Shown: one piece after another, positions 1 through 9,483 of the stretch
How the letters are laid out: every line of letters begins with the position of its first letter
Numbering within the stretch: position 1 is the stretch's first letter
NCBI RefSeq assembly: GCF_003086295.3
Contig: NC_092045.1
Span: 22,294,890-22,358,889 of the forward strand
DNA from: Arachis hypogaea
Taxonomy: Eukaryota; Streptophyta; Magnoliopsida; Fabales; Fabaceae
Length of the DNA: 64,000 bases
Reading direction: 5' to 3'
Notes under the pieces: generated by a model
Database searches by the model: none
What the model was told of the DNA's origin: nothing
The model's input: the letters and a program-made list of their open reading frames with translations, nothing else
Position numbers and translations under genes: made by a program

Positions 1-246
1 TCTGGCTGGCGTTCAACACCAGAAAAGAGCATGAATCTGACGTTGAATGCCAGAAATAAGCAACAAGCTGGCGTTTAAATGCCAGGATTACACCCTGAGG
101 AGAGCTGGCATTAAACAACAGAAACAAGCATGGAACTGGCGTTCAACGCCAGAAACATGCTGCAGACTGGCGTTGAACGCCCAAAACAAGCATAGAACTA
201 GCGTTTAATGCCAAAAACAAGCATCAATCTGGAGTTAAACGCCAGG
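1..246 (+). repeat. Array of GGCGTT-N-AACGCC palindromic units
   Basis: About eight units, each a variant of the 13-bp imperfect palindrome GGCGTT-N-AACGCC, spaced roughly 25-45 bp apart and mostly flanked by CTGGC...CCAGA. Several carry C-to-T or G-to-A changes (for example GGCGTTTAAATGCC). The array sits upstream of ORF2, the same position as in the array at 27107-27284. Confidence 0.85.
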
Positions 247-707
247 ATTGCATACAGAGGGCATTTTACACGCCTCATTGGTGCAGGGATGACAATCCTT
301 GACACCTCAAGATCTGTGGATCCCACAGGATCATCTCAGGATCTGTGGACCCCACAGGATCCCTACCTACCTCAATTTACCTTCTCTCTTCTTCACACAA
401 TCCAATAACACTCTTCCCCAAAAACCCTTCACCAATCACCTCAATCTCTCTTCCCCATCACCTCTTCACCACTCACATCCATCCACTCTTACCCATAAAT
501 CCCACCTACCTTCAAAATTCAAAATCCCTTTCCCACCCAAACCCACCCAATATGGCCGAACCTTAACCCCTCTCCCTCCACTATATAAACCCCTCTATCC
601 TTCTTCATTTTTACACAACACAACCCTCTCTTCTCCCCCTTGGCCGAATACACGCCTCTCTCCCTCTCCTCCATTTTTTTTCTTCTTCTTCTCTTCTTTC
701 TTCTCTT

Positions 708-746
708 GCTCGAGGGGGAGCAATATTCTAAGTTTGGTGTGGTAAA
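708..746 (+). promoter_or_regulatory. Hairpin plus AAGTTTGGTGT box upstream of ORF2
   Basis: GCTC...GAGC can fold as a short hairpin (708-721), followed by CAA and then TCTAAGTTTGGTGT. The same module lies directly before the 3' LTR (2987-3021). The stem has one broken pair here compared with the copy at 27711. Function is unknown; a second plus-strand priming site or an RNA structural signal are the obvious guesses. Confidence 0.5.
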
Positions 747-780
747 AGCATAGCTTTTTTTTGTTTTTCTACAACCACTT

Positions 781-1934
781 ATGGCACCTAAGGCCGGAGA
801 AACCTCTAGAAATGGAAAGGGAAGACAAAAGCTTCCACCTCCGAGTCATGGGAGATGGAGAGATTCATCTCAAAGGTCCATCAAAACCATTTCTATGAAG
901 TTGTGGCCAAGAAGAAGGTGATCCCTGAGGTCCCTTTCAAGCTCAAGAAAAATGAGTATCCGGAGATCCGACATGAGATCCAAAGAAGAGGTTGGGAAGT
1001 TCTGACCAACCCCATTCAACAAGTCGGAATCCTAATGGTTCAAGAGTTCTATGCCAATGCATGGATCACTAGGAACCATGATCAAAGTATGAACCCGAAT
1101 CCAAAGAATTATCTTAAAATGGTTCGGGGGAAATACTTAAATTTCAATCTGGAAAATATGAGATTGGCATTCAACTTGCCTATGATGCAAGAAGATGCAT
1201 GCCCCTACACTAGAAGGGTCAACTATGATCAAAGGTTGGACCAAGTCCTTACGGACATATGTGTGGAAGGAGCTCAATGGAAAAGAGACTCAAAAGGCAA
1301 GACGGTTTAATTAAGAAGACTGAACCTAAAGCCTGTGGCTAGAGGATGGTTAGAGTTCATCCAATGCTCTATCATCCCCACTAGCAACCGATCCGAAGTT
1401 ACTGTGGATTGGGCCATCATGATCCATAGCATCATGATTGGAGAGGAAGTAGAAGTTCATGAAGTCATCTCTCTAGAACTCTACAAAATAGCCGAAAAGT
1501 CCTCCACCATGGCAAGGCTAGCTTTTCCTCATCTTATTTGCCATCTATGCTACTCAGCTGGAGTTATCATAGAAGGAGACATTCTCATTGAAGAGGATAA
1601 GCCCATCACTAAGAAGAGGATGGAGCAAACAAGAGAGCCCATTCATGGATCTCAAGAGACACATGAGGAAGCTCATTATCAAGAAATCCATGAGATGCCT
1701 CAAGGGATGCATTTTCCTCCAAACAACTATTGGGAACAACTCAACACTTCTCTAGAAGACTTGAGTTATAGCATGGACCAACTAAGGGTGGAACACCAAG
1801 AGCACTCCATCATTCTCCACGAGATTAGAGAAGATCAAAGAGCAATGAGGGAGGAGCAACAAAGGCAAGGAAGAGACATAGAAGAGCTCAAGGAAATCAT
1901 TAGTCCTTCAAGAAGAAGACGCCACCATCACTAA
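781..1934 (+). pseudogene. ORF2 of Athila-like element, degraded copy
   Basis: This aligns along its length with the intact 374-residue ORF2 at 44232-45356. The start (ATGGCACCTAAGG at 781) is followed by a small deletion, so the first ~25 codons are out of frame with the rest. The frame is then open from 855. An in-frame TAA at 1308-1310 replaces the CAA glutamine codon seen in the other copies, and reading continues from 1311 to 1934. The middle resembles the domain usually called 'putative plant transposon protein' (from memory). The C-terminus (about the last 60 residues) is Glu/Gln/Arg-rich and looks coiled-coil. No signal peptide or membrane segment is visible. Molecular function is unknown; it occupies the place of an env-like ORF in Athila elements. 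Confidence 0.8.
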
Positions 1935-3021
1935 GGTGGACTCATTCCTTGTTCCTATTTCTTTGTTTTTTTTTTCGGTTTTAAGCATCATGTTTATCTA
2001 TGTTTGTGTCTTTATTACATGATCATTAGTGTCTAGTAACTATGTCTTAAGGTTATGAATAATTCCATGAATCCTTTACCTTTCTTAAATGAAAAATGTT
2101 TTTAATTCAAAAGAATAAGAAGTACACGAGTTTCGAATTCATCCTTGAAATTAGTTTAATTATATTGATGTGGTGACAATACTTTTTGTTTTCTGAATGA
2201 ATGCTTGAACAGTGCATATTTTTGATCTTGTTGTTTATGAATGTTAAAATTGTTGGCTCTTGAAAGAATGATGAAAAAGAGAAATGTTATTGATGATATG
2301 AAAAATCATAAAATTGATTCTTGAAGCAAGAAAAAGCAGTGAAGAACAAAAGCTTGTGAAAAAAAAGAAAAAAAAGAAAAAGAAAAAGCAAGCAGAAAAA
2401 GCCAATAGCCCTTAAAACCAAAAGACAAGGGTAAAAAGGATCCAAGGCTTTGATCATCAATGGATAGGAGGGCCCAAGGAAATAAATCCAGGCCTAAGCG
2501 GCTAAATCAAGTTGTCCCTAACCATGTGCTTGTGGCATGCAGGTCTAAGTGAAAAGCTTGAGATTGAGTGGTTAAAGTCGTGATCCAAAGCAAAAAGGGT
2601 GTGCTTAAGAGCACTGGACACCTCTAACTGGGGACTTGAGCAAAGCTGAGTCACAATCTGAAAAGGTTCACCCAGTTATATGTCTGTGGCATTTATGTAT
2701 CCGGTGGTAATATTGGAAAACAAAGTACTTAGGGCCACAGCCAAGACTCATAAAAGTAGCTGTGTTCAAGAATCAACATACTTAACTAGGAGAATCAATA
2801 ACACTATCTGAACTCTAAGTTCCTATAGATGCCAATCATTCTAAACTTCAAAGGATAAAGTGAGATGCCAAAACTGTTCAGAAGCAAAAAGCTACAAGTC
2901 CCGCTCATCTAGTTAGAACTAATATTCATTGATGTTTTGAGATTTATAGTATATTCTCTTCTTTTTATCCTATTTGATTTTCAGCTGCTTGGGGACAAGC
3001 AACAATTTAAGTTTGGTGTTG
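1935..3021 (+). other. Non-coding 3' spacer of the element
   Basis: AT-rich sequence between ORF2 and the LTR, homologous to 28907-29830 and 45357-46258, and in reverse to 7234-8324. It includes an A/G-rich low-complexity run near 2355-2405 and ends with the hairpin/AAGTTTGGTGT box. No reading frame of note. Confidence 0.7.
2987..3021 (+). promoter_or_regulatory. Hairpin plus AAGTTTGGTGT box abutting the 3' LTR
   Basis: GCTTG-GGGA-CAAGC hairpin, then CAACAATTTAAGTTTGGTGTT, then the LTR. The position is where the polypurine tract should be. The only G-rich run is GGGGA in the hairpin loop, so the exact plus-strand primer is uncertain. Confidence 0.5.
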
Positions 3022-4668
3022 TGATTTAGCGGATAATTTATACGCTTTTTGACATTGTTTTTAGGTAGTTTTTAGTAGGATCTAACTACTTTTAGGGATG
3101 TTTTTATTAGTTTTTATGCAAAATTCACATTTCTGGACTTTACTATGAATTTTTGTGTTTTTCTGTGATTTTAGGTATTTTCTGGCTGAAATTGAGGGAC
3201 CTGAGTAAAAATCTGATAGGAGGATGACAAAGGACTGCTGATGCTGTTGGATTTTGACCTCCCTGCACTCAAAATGGATTTTCTGGAGCTACAAAATTCC
3301 AAATGGCGCGCTCTAAATGGCTTTGGAAAGTAGACATCCAAAACTTTCCAGAAATATATAATAGTCTATACTTTGTTTGAGTTTAAAGGACGCAAACAGG
3401 TGTTCAACGGCACTTCCATGCTGCATTCTGGAGTAAAACGCTAGAAACACGTCACGAACCAGAGTTAAACGCCAAAAACACGTTACAACTTGGCGTTTAA
3501 CTCCAAGAGAAGCCTCTGCACGTGTAAAGCTCAAGCTCAGCCCAAGCACATACCAAAGTGGGCCCCGGAAGTAGATTTCTGCACTTTGACTTATTTTTGT
3601 AAACCCTAGTAGCTAGTCTAGTATAAATAGAACATTTTACTATTGTATTAGACGTCTTTTGATTAATCTTTAATCAGTGTATGCAATTTTAGACCTTCAT
3701 GGGGGCTGGCCATTCGTCCATGCCTGGACCATCACTTATGTATTTTCAACGATGGAGTTTCTACACACCATAGATTAAGGGTGTGGAGCTTTGCTGTACC
3801 TCGCGTTTTAATGCAATTACTACTATTTTCCATTTAATTCAGCTTATTCTTGTTCTAAGATATTCGTTGCACTTCAACCTGATGGATGTGATGATCCGTG
3901 ACACTCATCATCATCCATCCTTATGAACGCGTGACTAACAACCATTTTCGTTCTACCTTAGACCGAGCGCATATCTCTTGGGTTCCTTAATCAGAATCTT
4001 TGTGGTATAAGCTAGAACCCTTTGGTGGCCATTCTTGAGAATCCAAAAAGTCTAAACCTTGTCTGTGGTATTCCGAGTAGGATTCAGGGATTGAATGACT
4101 GCGATGAGTTTCAAACTCGTGATTGTTGGGCGTGGTGACAGACGCAAAAGAATCAATGGATTCTATTTCGACATGATCGAGAACCAACAGATGATTAGCC
4201 GTGCTGTGACAAGAGCATTTGGACCATTTTCACTAAGATGATGGATGTAGCCGTTGACAACGGTGTTTCCCTACATACAGCTTGCTATGGAAGGGAGTAA
4301 GAAGGATTGGATGAAAGCAGCAGAAAAGCAGAGATCTAGAAGGAACACAGTATCTCCATACACTTATCTGAAATTCCTACCAATGATTTACATAAGTATC
4401 TCTATTTTATTTTATGCTTTATTTATTATTAATTTTGAAACTCCATAACCATTTATAATACGCCTAACTGAGATTTACAAGATGACCATAGCTTGCTTCA
4501 TATCAACAATCTCCGTGGGATCGACCCTTACTCACGTAAGGTTTATTACTTGGATGACCCAGTGCAGTTGCTGGTTAGTTGTGCGGAGTTGTGACAAAGT
4601 GTGATTAACGTTTGAGAGTGCTATCAAGTTTTTGGCACCATTATTGATGATCATAATTTCATGCACCA
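3022..4668 (+). repeat. 3' LTR of the left Athila-like element
   Basis: Starts TGATTTAGCGG (a variant of the family's TGATGAGCGG) and ends ATGCACCA. A TATA box and three degraded palindrome units (near 3430-3512) lie in the first third. Near the end, at 4626-4651, the LTR contains CAAGTTTTTGGC followed by a degenerate version of the tRNA-Asp primer site, so the last ~42 bp look like an addition beyond a former LTR end. Confidence 0.8.
3622..3629 (+). promoter_or_regulatory. LTR TATA box
   Basis: TATAAATA, preceded by a conserved CCCTAG region. The same place in other LTRs of the family holds TATAAATA or TATATATA (22065, 30425, 46856). Inferred promoter; no transcription data. Confidence 0.5.
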
Positions 4669-5454
4669 CTAACTTCTTTACCAATTGGAAAGAGAGCAAT
4701 TGGATGTAAATGGGTATTTCGTACCAAATACCACCCGAATGGCACAGTAGAGAGGCACAAGGCAACACTTGTTACCAAAGGATTTACACAAGTGTTTGGT
4801 ATTGGCTATCGAGATACCTTCAGTCCTGTAGTGAAGCTAGGGACTTTGAGAGTGGTACTTGCTGTTGCAGTAGTAAAAATGTTGCACCTTAAACAAATTG
4901 ATGTCAACACGGCATTTTTACATGGTGAACTCGATGAGGAGGTCTATATGAGAGTGCCTCCAGGTTTGGAAGCCTCGCTTGGTCAAGTTTGCAAGCTTGA
5001 AATATCCTTGTATGGATGGAAACAAGCGAGTAGGTAATGGAATTGCAAGCTCAAGTCTATTCTACTCGAGCTGAAATTCACTCAATGTAAATCGAATTAT
5101 AGCCTCTTCACCAAGACTACTTCACTTGGATTCACAGCAATTCTCGTGTATGTCAATGATTTAGTATTGGCAGGTGATGATCTAAATGAAATTAACTCAG
5201 TTAAAGATGTTATTTATGAGAGATTTCAGATTAAAGACATGGGAGACTTGAAGTACTTCCTTAGTCTAGAAGTGGCAAAATCTAAGACGGGAATTGCTTT
5301 GTACCAGAGAAAATATGTTATTGATTTACTCAAAAAAATAGGACTTGAAGGGTGCAAACCTGCCACCACTCCCATTGATTATGGAGCAAAGCTCAGTAAC
5401 ACTGTTGTAAATTTGTTCACTGATTCTGGTTAGTATAGAAGAATTGTAGGCAAG
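4669..5454 (+). pseudogene. Ty1/copia reverse transcriptase, 5' segment
   Basis: Reading from 4669, the frame gives the hallmarks of copia reverse transcriptase: a GCKWVF motif, [28 protein letters not shown], and the catalytic block, here YVND where the family has YVDD. Two in-frame stops (TAA ending 5037; TAG at 5431-5433) replace expected Gln codons, and the catalytic Asp is changed to Asn (GAT to AAT). The enzyme is therefore dead. The upstream part (gag, protease, integrase) is cut off by the Athila-like LTR ending at 4668. The downstream part was moved to 15143 by the insertion at 5455-15142; one copy of the GCAAG duplication must be discounted for the frame to resume there. Confidence 0.9.
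5450..5454. repeat. Target-site duplication GCAAG, left copy
   Basis: GCAAG directly precedes the minus-strand element; the same five bases follow it at 15143-15147. A perfect match shows a single complete insertion. Confidence 0.95.
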
Positions 5455-7233
5455 TGGTGGATGAAATTGTGATCATATTCATTGTAATTGGATTTTAGAA
5501 ATTGGCACGAGTGGACACAACTCCGTTCAACTAACCAGCAAGTGTACTGGGTCGTCCAAGTAATAAACCTTACGTGAGTAAGGGTCGATCCCACAGAGAT
5601 TGTTGGTATGAAGCAAGCTATGGTCACCTTGCAAATCTCAGTTAGGCAGAAAAAAGGGGAATTGTGATTATTGGAATAAATAATAAAAAGGAATAATAAA
5701 AGGGATAGAAGACTTATGCAGATTCATTGGTGAGAATTTCAGATAAGCTGATGGAGATGCTGTAGAGCCCAAGGACGCCTGCTCTCCTACTGCTCCTACT
5801 CAATCCTTCTTACTCCTTTCCATGGCAAGCTTTGTGTAGGGGTTCACCATCAACTGTGGCTACTTTCATCCTCTCGGGAAAATGATCCTATGCGGTTGTC
5901 AGTCGCACGGCTAATCGTCTGGAGGCATCACCCATGGCTGATGGCTACATCCCATCCTCGCAGTGAAAACTAATGCTCACGCACTCTGTCACAGTACGGC
6001 TAATCACCGGTTGGTTCCCGCTCCTACTGGAATAGAATCCCTCTTTTGCGTCTGTCACTAACGCCCAGCAGGTTACAAGTTTGAAGCACGTCACAGTCAT
6101 TCATTACCGGAATCCTACTCGGAATACCACAGACAAGGTTAGACTTTCCGGATTCCCAGGATCCTACTCGGAATACCACAGACAAGGTGAGACTTTCCGG
6201 ATCCTCATAAATGCCGCCATCTATCTAGCTTATACCACGAAGATTCTGTTGGGGAATCTAAGAGATACGCATTCAAGCTCTGTTGCATGTAGAACGGAAG
6301 TGGTTGTCAATCACGCGCGTTCATAAGTGAGAATGATAATGAGGGTAATCTGACTCATAACATTCATCATGTTCTTGGGTACGAATGAATATCTTGGAAT
6401 AAGAATAAGAGAGATTTTGAATAAAAGACAATAGAATTTCATTCATACTTGAGGTACAGCAGAGCTCCACACCCTTAATCTATGGTGTGCAGAAACTCCA
6501 CTGTTGAAAACACATAAGCAAAAGGTTCAGGCATGGCCGAATGGCCAGCCCTCTCCATGATCAAGTGACCGAATGATAAAAGGCTTAAAGTGGTCAAAAG
6601 ATATCTAATACATTAGATTAATGTTCTATTTATACTAGACTAGCTCCTAGGGTTTACATGAGTAAGTAATTGATGCATAAATTCACTTCCGGGGCCCACT
6701 TGGTGTATGCTTGGGCTGAGCTTGATCAATCCACGAGTAGAGGCATTTCTTGGCGTCAAACTCCAGGTTATGACGTGTTTTGGGCGTTCAACTCCGGATC
6801 ATGACGTTTTTCTGGCGTTTAACTCCAGACAGCAGCGTGTACTTGGCGTTCAACGCCAATTTACGTCGTCTTTCTTCGAATAAAGTATGGACTATTATAT
6901 ATTGCTGGAAAGCCCTGGATGTCTACTTTCTAAAGCCGTTGAGAGCGTGCCAATTGGAGTTCTGTAGCTCCAGAAAATCCATTTCGAGTGCAGGGAGGTC
7001 AGATTCCAACAGCATCAGCAGTCCTTTTGTCAGCCTTCTTCAGAGTTTTGCTCAAATCCCTCAATTTCAGTCAGAATTTACCTGAAATCACAGAAAAACA
7101 CACAAACTCATAGTAAAGTCCAGAAATGTGAATTTAACATAAAAACTAATGAAAACATCCCTAAAAGTAGCTCAAACTTACTAAAAACTATATAAAAACA
7201 ATGCCAAAAAGCGTATAAATTATCCGCTCATCA
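5455..7233 (-). repeat. 3' LTR of minus-strand Athila-like element
   Basis: On the plus strand it reads TGGTGGATGAAATTG to CCGCTCATCA, the reverse complement of the family LTR. A TATA box is at 6627-6634 and palindrome units lie near 6750-6870. Around 6110-6200 a roughly 55-bp segment is tandemly duplicated; the partner LTR has the same duplication, so it predates insertion. Confidence 0.93.
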
Positions 7234-8324
7234 CAACACCAAACTTAAATTGTTGCTTGTCCCCAAGCAACTGAAAATCAATTAGGATAAAAAGAAGAGA
7301 ATATACTATAAAGTCCAAAATATCAATGAATATTAATTTAATTAGATGAGCGGGACTTGTAGCTTTTTGCTTCTGAACAGTTTTGGCATCTCACTTTTTC
7401 CTTTGTAGTTTAGAGTGATTGGCATCTCTAGGAACTTAGAATTTTGGATAGTGTTATTGACTTTCCTAGTTAAGCATGTTGATTCTTGAACACAGCTACT
7501 TTATGAGTCTTGGCCTTGGCCCTAAGCACTTTGTCTTCCAGTATTACCACCGGATACACAAATGCCACAGACACATAACTGGGTGAACCTTTTCAGATTG
7601 TGACTCAGCTTTGCTAAAGTCCCCAGTTAGTAGTGTCCAGAGCTCTTAAGCACACTCTTTTGCTTTGGATCACGACTTTAACCACTCAGTCTCAAGCTTT
7701 TCACTTGGACCTTCATGACACAAGCACATGGTTAGGGACAGCTTGATTTAGCCGCTTAGGCTTGGATTTATTTTCTTGGGCCCTCCTATCCATTGATGCT
7801 CAAAGCCTTGGATCCTTTTTACCCTTGCCTTTTGGTTTTAAGGGCTATTGGCTTTTTCTACTGCTCCTTCTTTTTCTTTTTTTTTTTCGCCACTTTTTTT
7901 TTTCGCAAGCTTCCTTTTTCACTGCTTTTTCTTGCTTCAAGAATCAATTTCATGATTTTTCAGATCATCAATAACATTTCTCTTTGTTCATCATTCTTTC
8001 AAGAGCCAACAATTTTAACACTCATAAACAACAAGATCAAAAATATGCACTGTTCAAGCATTCATTCAGAAAACAAAAAGTATTGCCACCACATCAATAT
8101 AATTAAATTAAATTCAAGGATAAATTCGAAATTCATGTACTTCTTGTTCTTTTGAATTAAAACACTTTTTATTTAAGAGAGGTGAAGGATTCATGGAATT
8201 ATTCATAATCTTTAAGGCATGGTTACATACTAATGATCATGAAGTAAAGACACAAAACATAGATAAACACAATATTAAAAACGAAAAACAGAAAGAAAAT
8301 AAAGAACAAGGAATGAATCCACCT
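7234..8324 (-). other. 3' spacer of minus-strand element
   Basis: Non-coding; contains the hairpin (7255-7268) and AAGTTTGGTGT box next to the LTR and a T-rich run near 7860-7920. Homologous to 28907-29830. The reading frames here are low complexity and not credible genes. Confidence 0.65.
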
Positions 8325-8646
8325 TTAGTGGCGTCTTCTTCTTGAAGGACCAATGATGTTCTTCAGCTCTTCTATGTCCCTTCCTTGCCTTTGTTGCTCC
8401 TCCCTCATTGCTCTTTGATCTTCTCTTATTTCTTGGAGAATGATGGAGTGCTCATGATGTTCCACCCTTAATTGCTTCCAATATTTGTGTGGAGGACAAC
8501 TTATCCCCTGAGGTATCTCAGGGATCTCTTGATTTGCAGCCACATGTTATACCACTGAGCTATGACGGCTTATATTTCCATCTCCCAAGACTCAGAGGTG
8601 GAAGCTTTTGTCTTCCCTTTGAGGTTTCTCTGGCCTTAGGTGCCAT
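8325..8646 (-). pseudogene. ORF2 relic with large internal replacement
   Basis: Reads right to left. The start ATGGCACCTAAGGCC (8646) and about 25 codons match the ORF2 N-terminus. A foreign tRNA-Cys-like stretch (8521-8566) follows, and then the ORF2 C-terminus resumes (8325-8543), including the Glu/Gln/Arg-rich coiled-coil tail. About 800 bp of the ORF2 middle is missing compared with 44232-45356, and a further small deletion lies before the tail. The product cannot be functional as ORF2, although the tail remains open. Confidence 0.85.
8521..8566 (-). other. 5' half of a tRNA-Cys(GCA)-like sequence
   Basis: On the minus strand the block contains TCATAGCTCAGTGGTA, matching the D-arm/box A of plant nuclear tRNA-Cys (sequence recalled from memory). 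The anticodon arm follows with loop CTGCAAA (anticodon GCA) and then ATCAAGAG. Similarity fades at ATCCC, where ORF2 sequence resumes, so the T arm and acceptor 3' side are absent. Not a functional tRNA gene. The likely origin is template switching onto tRNA during reverse transcription. Confidence 0.75.
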
Positions 8647-8703
8647 TAATGGTAATGGAAAAGCAAAAAAGCTATGCTTTTACCACACCAAACTTAAAAT
8701 ATT

Positions 8704-8717
8704 GCTCGCCCTCGAGC
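8704..8717 (-). promoter_or_regulatory. Hairpin of the ORF2-upstream box
   Basis: Minus strand GCTCG-AGGG-CGAGC, followed by CAATATTTTAAGTTTGGTGT (to ~8684). Same module as 708, 27711 and 44161. Confidence 0.5.
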
Positions 8718-8719
8718 AA

Positions 8720-8758
8720 GAAAGAAAAGAAGAGAAGAAGAAGAAGAAGAAGAGAATG
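8720..8758. repeat. GA/GAA-rich microsatellite
   Basis: Imperfect (GAAA)/(GAA)n on the plus strand, in the leader upstream of ORF2. Length differs between copies of the element (compare 668-705 and 27678-27710). Confidence 0.7.
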
Positions 8759-9009
8759 GAGGTGAGTGAGGGGAGATGGATTCGGCTATATGGGTGGGAT
8801 TGGGTGGGAAAGAGAAGTTGAATTGTAAAGGTAGGTGGGGTGTATGAGGAAGAGTGGATAGATGTAGGTGGTGAATGAAAAATGGAAGGGATGACCATGA
8901 ATGGAAAGAGAGAGGGCGAGGTAGGTGGGGATCCTATGGGGTCCGCAGATCCTGAGGTGAAAAGAAATACCATTCCTTCACCATATAGGCATGAAAAATG
9001 CCTTCGTGC

Positions 9010-9262
9010 ATCATTCTGGCGTTCAAACGCCCATTGGTGCATGTTCTGGGCGTTCAACGCCCATGTGATGCATGTTTCTGGCGTTGAACGCCAGTTTCAT
9101 GCTTGTTCTTGGCATTCAGCACCAGTTTGTCCTCTCTGTGCACCATCCTGGCGTTTAACGCCAGGTTGTTGCTTGTTTTGGGCGTTCAGCGCCATAATGG
9201 TGCTCTGTTCTGGCGTTAAACGCCGGCCAGATGCACCTTCTGGGCGTTGAACGCCAGCCCGT
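9010..9262 (-). repeat. Array of GGCGTT-N-AACGCC palindromic units
   Basis: Eight units in about 250 bp (for example GGCGTTCAACGCC, GGCGTTTAACGCC, GGCGTTAAACGCC, GGCGTTGAACGCC). The central base varies but the two arms are kept. It lies between the gag-protease ORF and ORF2. Confidence 0.9.
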
Positions 9263-9410
9263 GCGTCCTCCAGGATGAAAAATTTTTTTCTTCTGTTTTT
9301 GACTCTGTTTTTAATTTTTTTTATTTTTTTCGTGACTCCTCATGATCATGTACCTAATTAAACACAAAAATAACAAAGAAACAAAGTAAAATAAAATTAG
9401 ATAAATAAAA

Positions 9411-9426
9411 TTGGGTTGCCTCCCAA
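9411..9426 (-). other. Conserved hairpin downstream of gag-protease
   Basis: Minus strand TTGGG-AGGCAA-CCCAA, preceded by AAGCGCTTG. The same hairpin occurs at 26949 and 43399, and a covarying version at 39757-39772 in a different family. Confidence 0.55.
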
Positions 9427-9483
9427 CAAGCGCTTCTTTAATGTCAATAGCTTGACAGTGGCTCTCATGGAGCCACAAGGTGA

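Larger units (their letters stand above)
1..4668 (+). mobile_element. Non-autonomous Athila-like LTR retrotransposon, 3' part
   Basis: The element enters from the left edge and ends at its 3' LTR. Order: palindrome array (1-246), ORF2 relic (781-1934), spacer, hairpin plus AAGTTTGGTGT box, LTR (3022-4668). The same order is seen in the better-preserved copies at 23047-31406 and 31407-47837, which is why the orientation is plus. It ends at CACCA, next to a copia reverse-transcriptase reading frame, so it was inserted into copia pol. The 5' LTR lies outside the window, so the target duplication (expected CTAAC, 4669-4673) cannot be checked. FIDEL/Feral-type peanut elements come to mind, but the name is not proven here. 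Confidence 0.85.

Noticed and set aside
4254..4448. 64-residue frame within the LTR
   Set aside because: Lies entirely in LTR sequence and is not preserved in the sibling LTRs.
6081..6326. 81-residue frame repeated at 13990-14235
   Set aside because: Identical because it lies in the two LTRs of one element; it covers a tandem duplication and is not a conserved gene.
8521..8566. Functional tRNA-Cys gene
   Set aside because: Only the 5' half is present; the T arm and 3' acceptor strand are missing.
9010..9262. CRISPR-like array of palindromic repeats with spacers
   Set aside because: Repeats are short and imperfect, the spacers share words with each other, and the sequence lies in a plant LTR retrotransposon with no cas genes.
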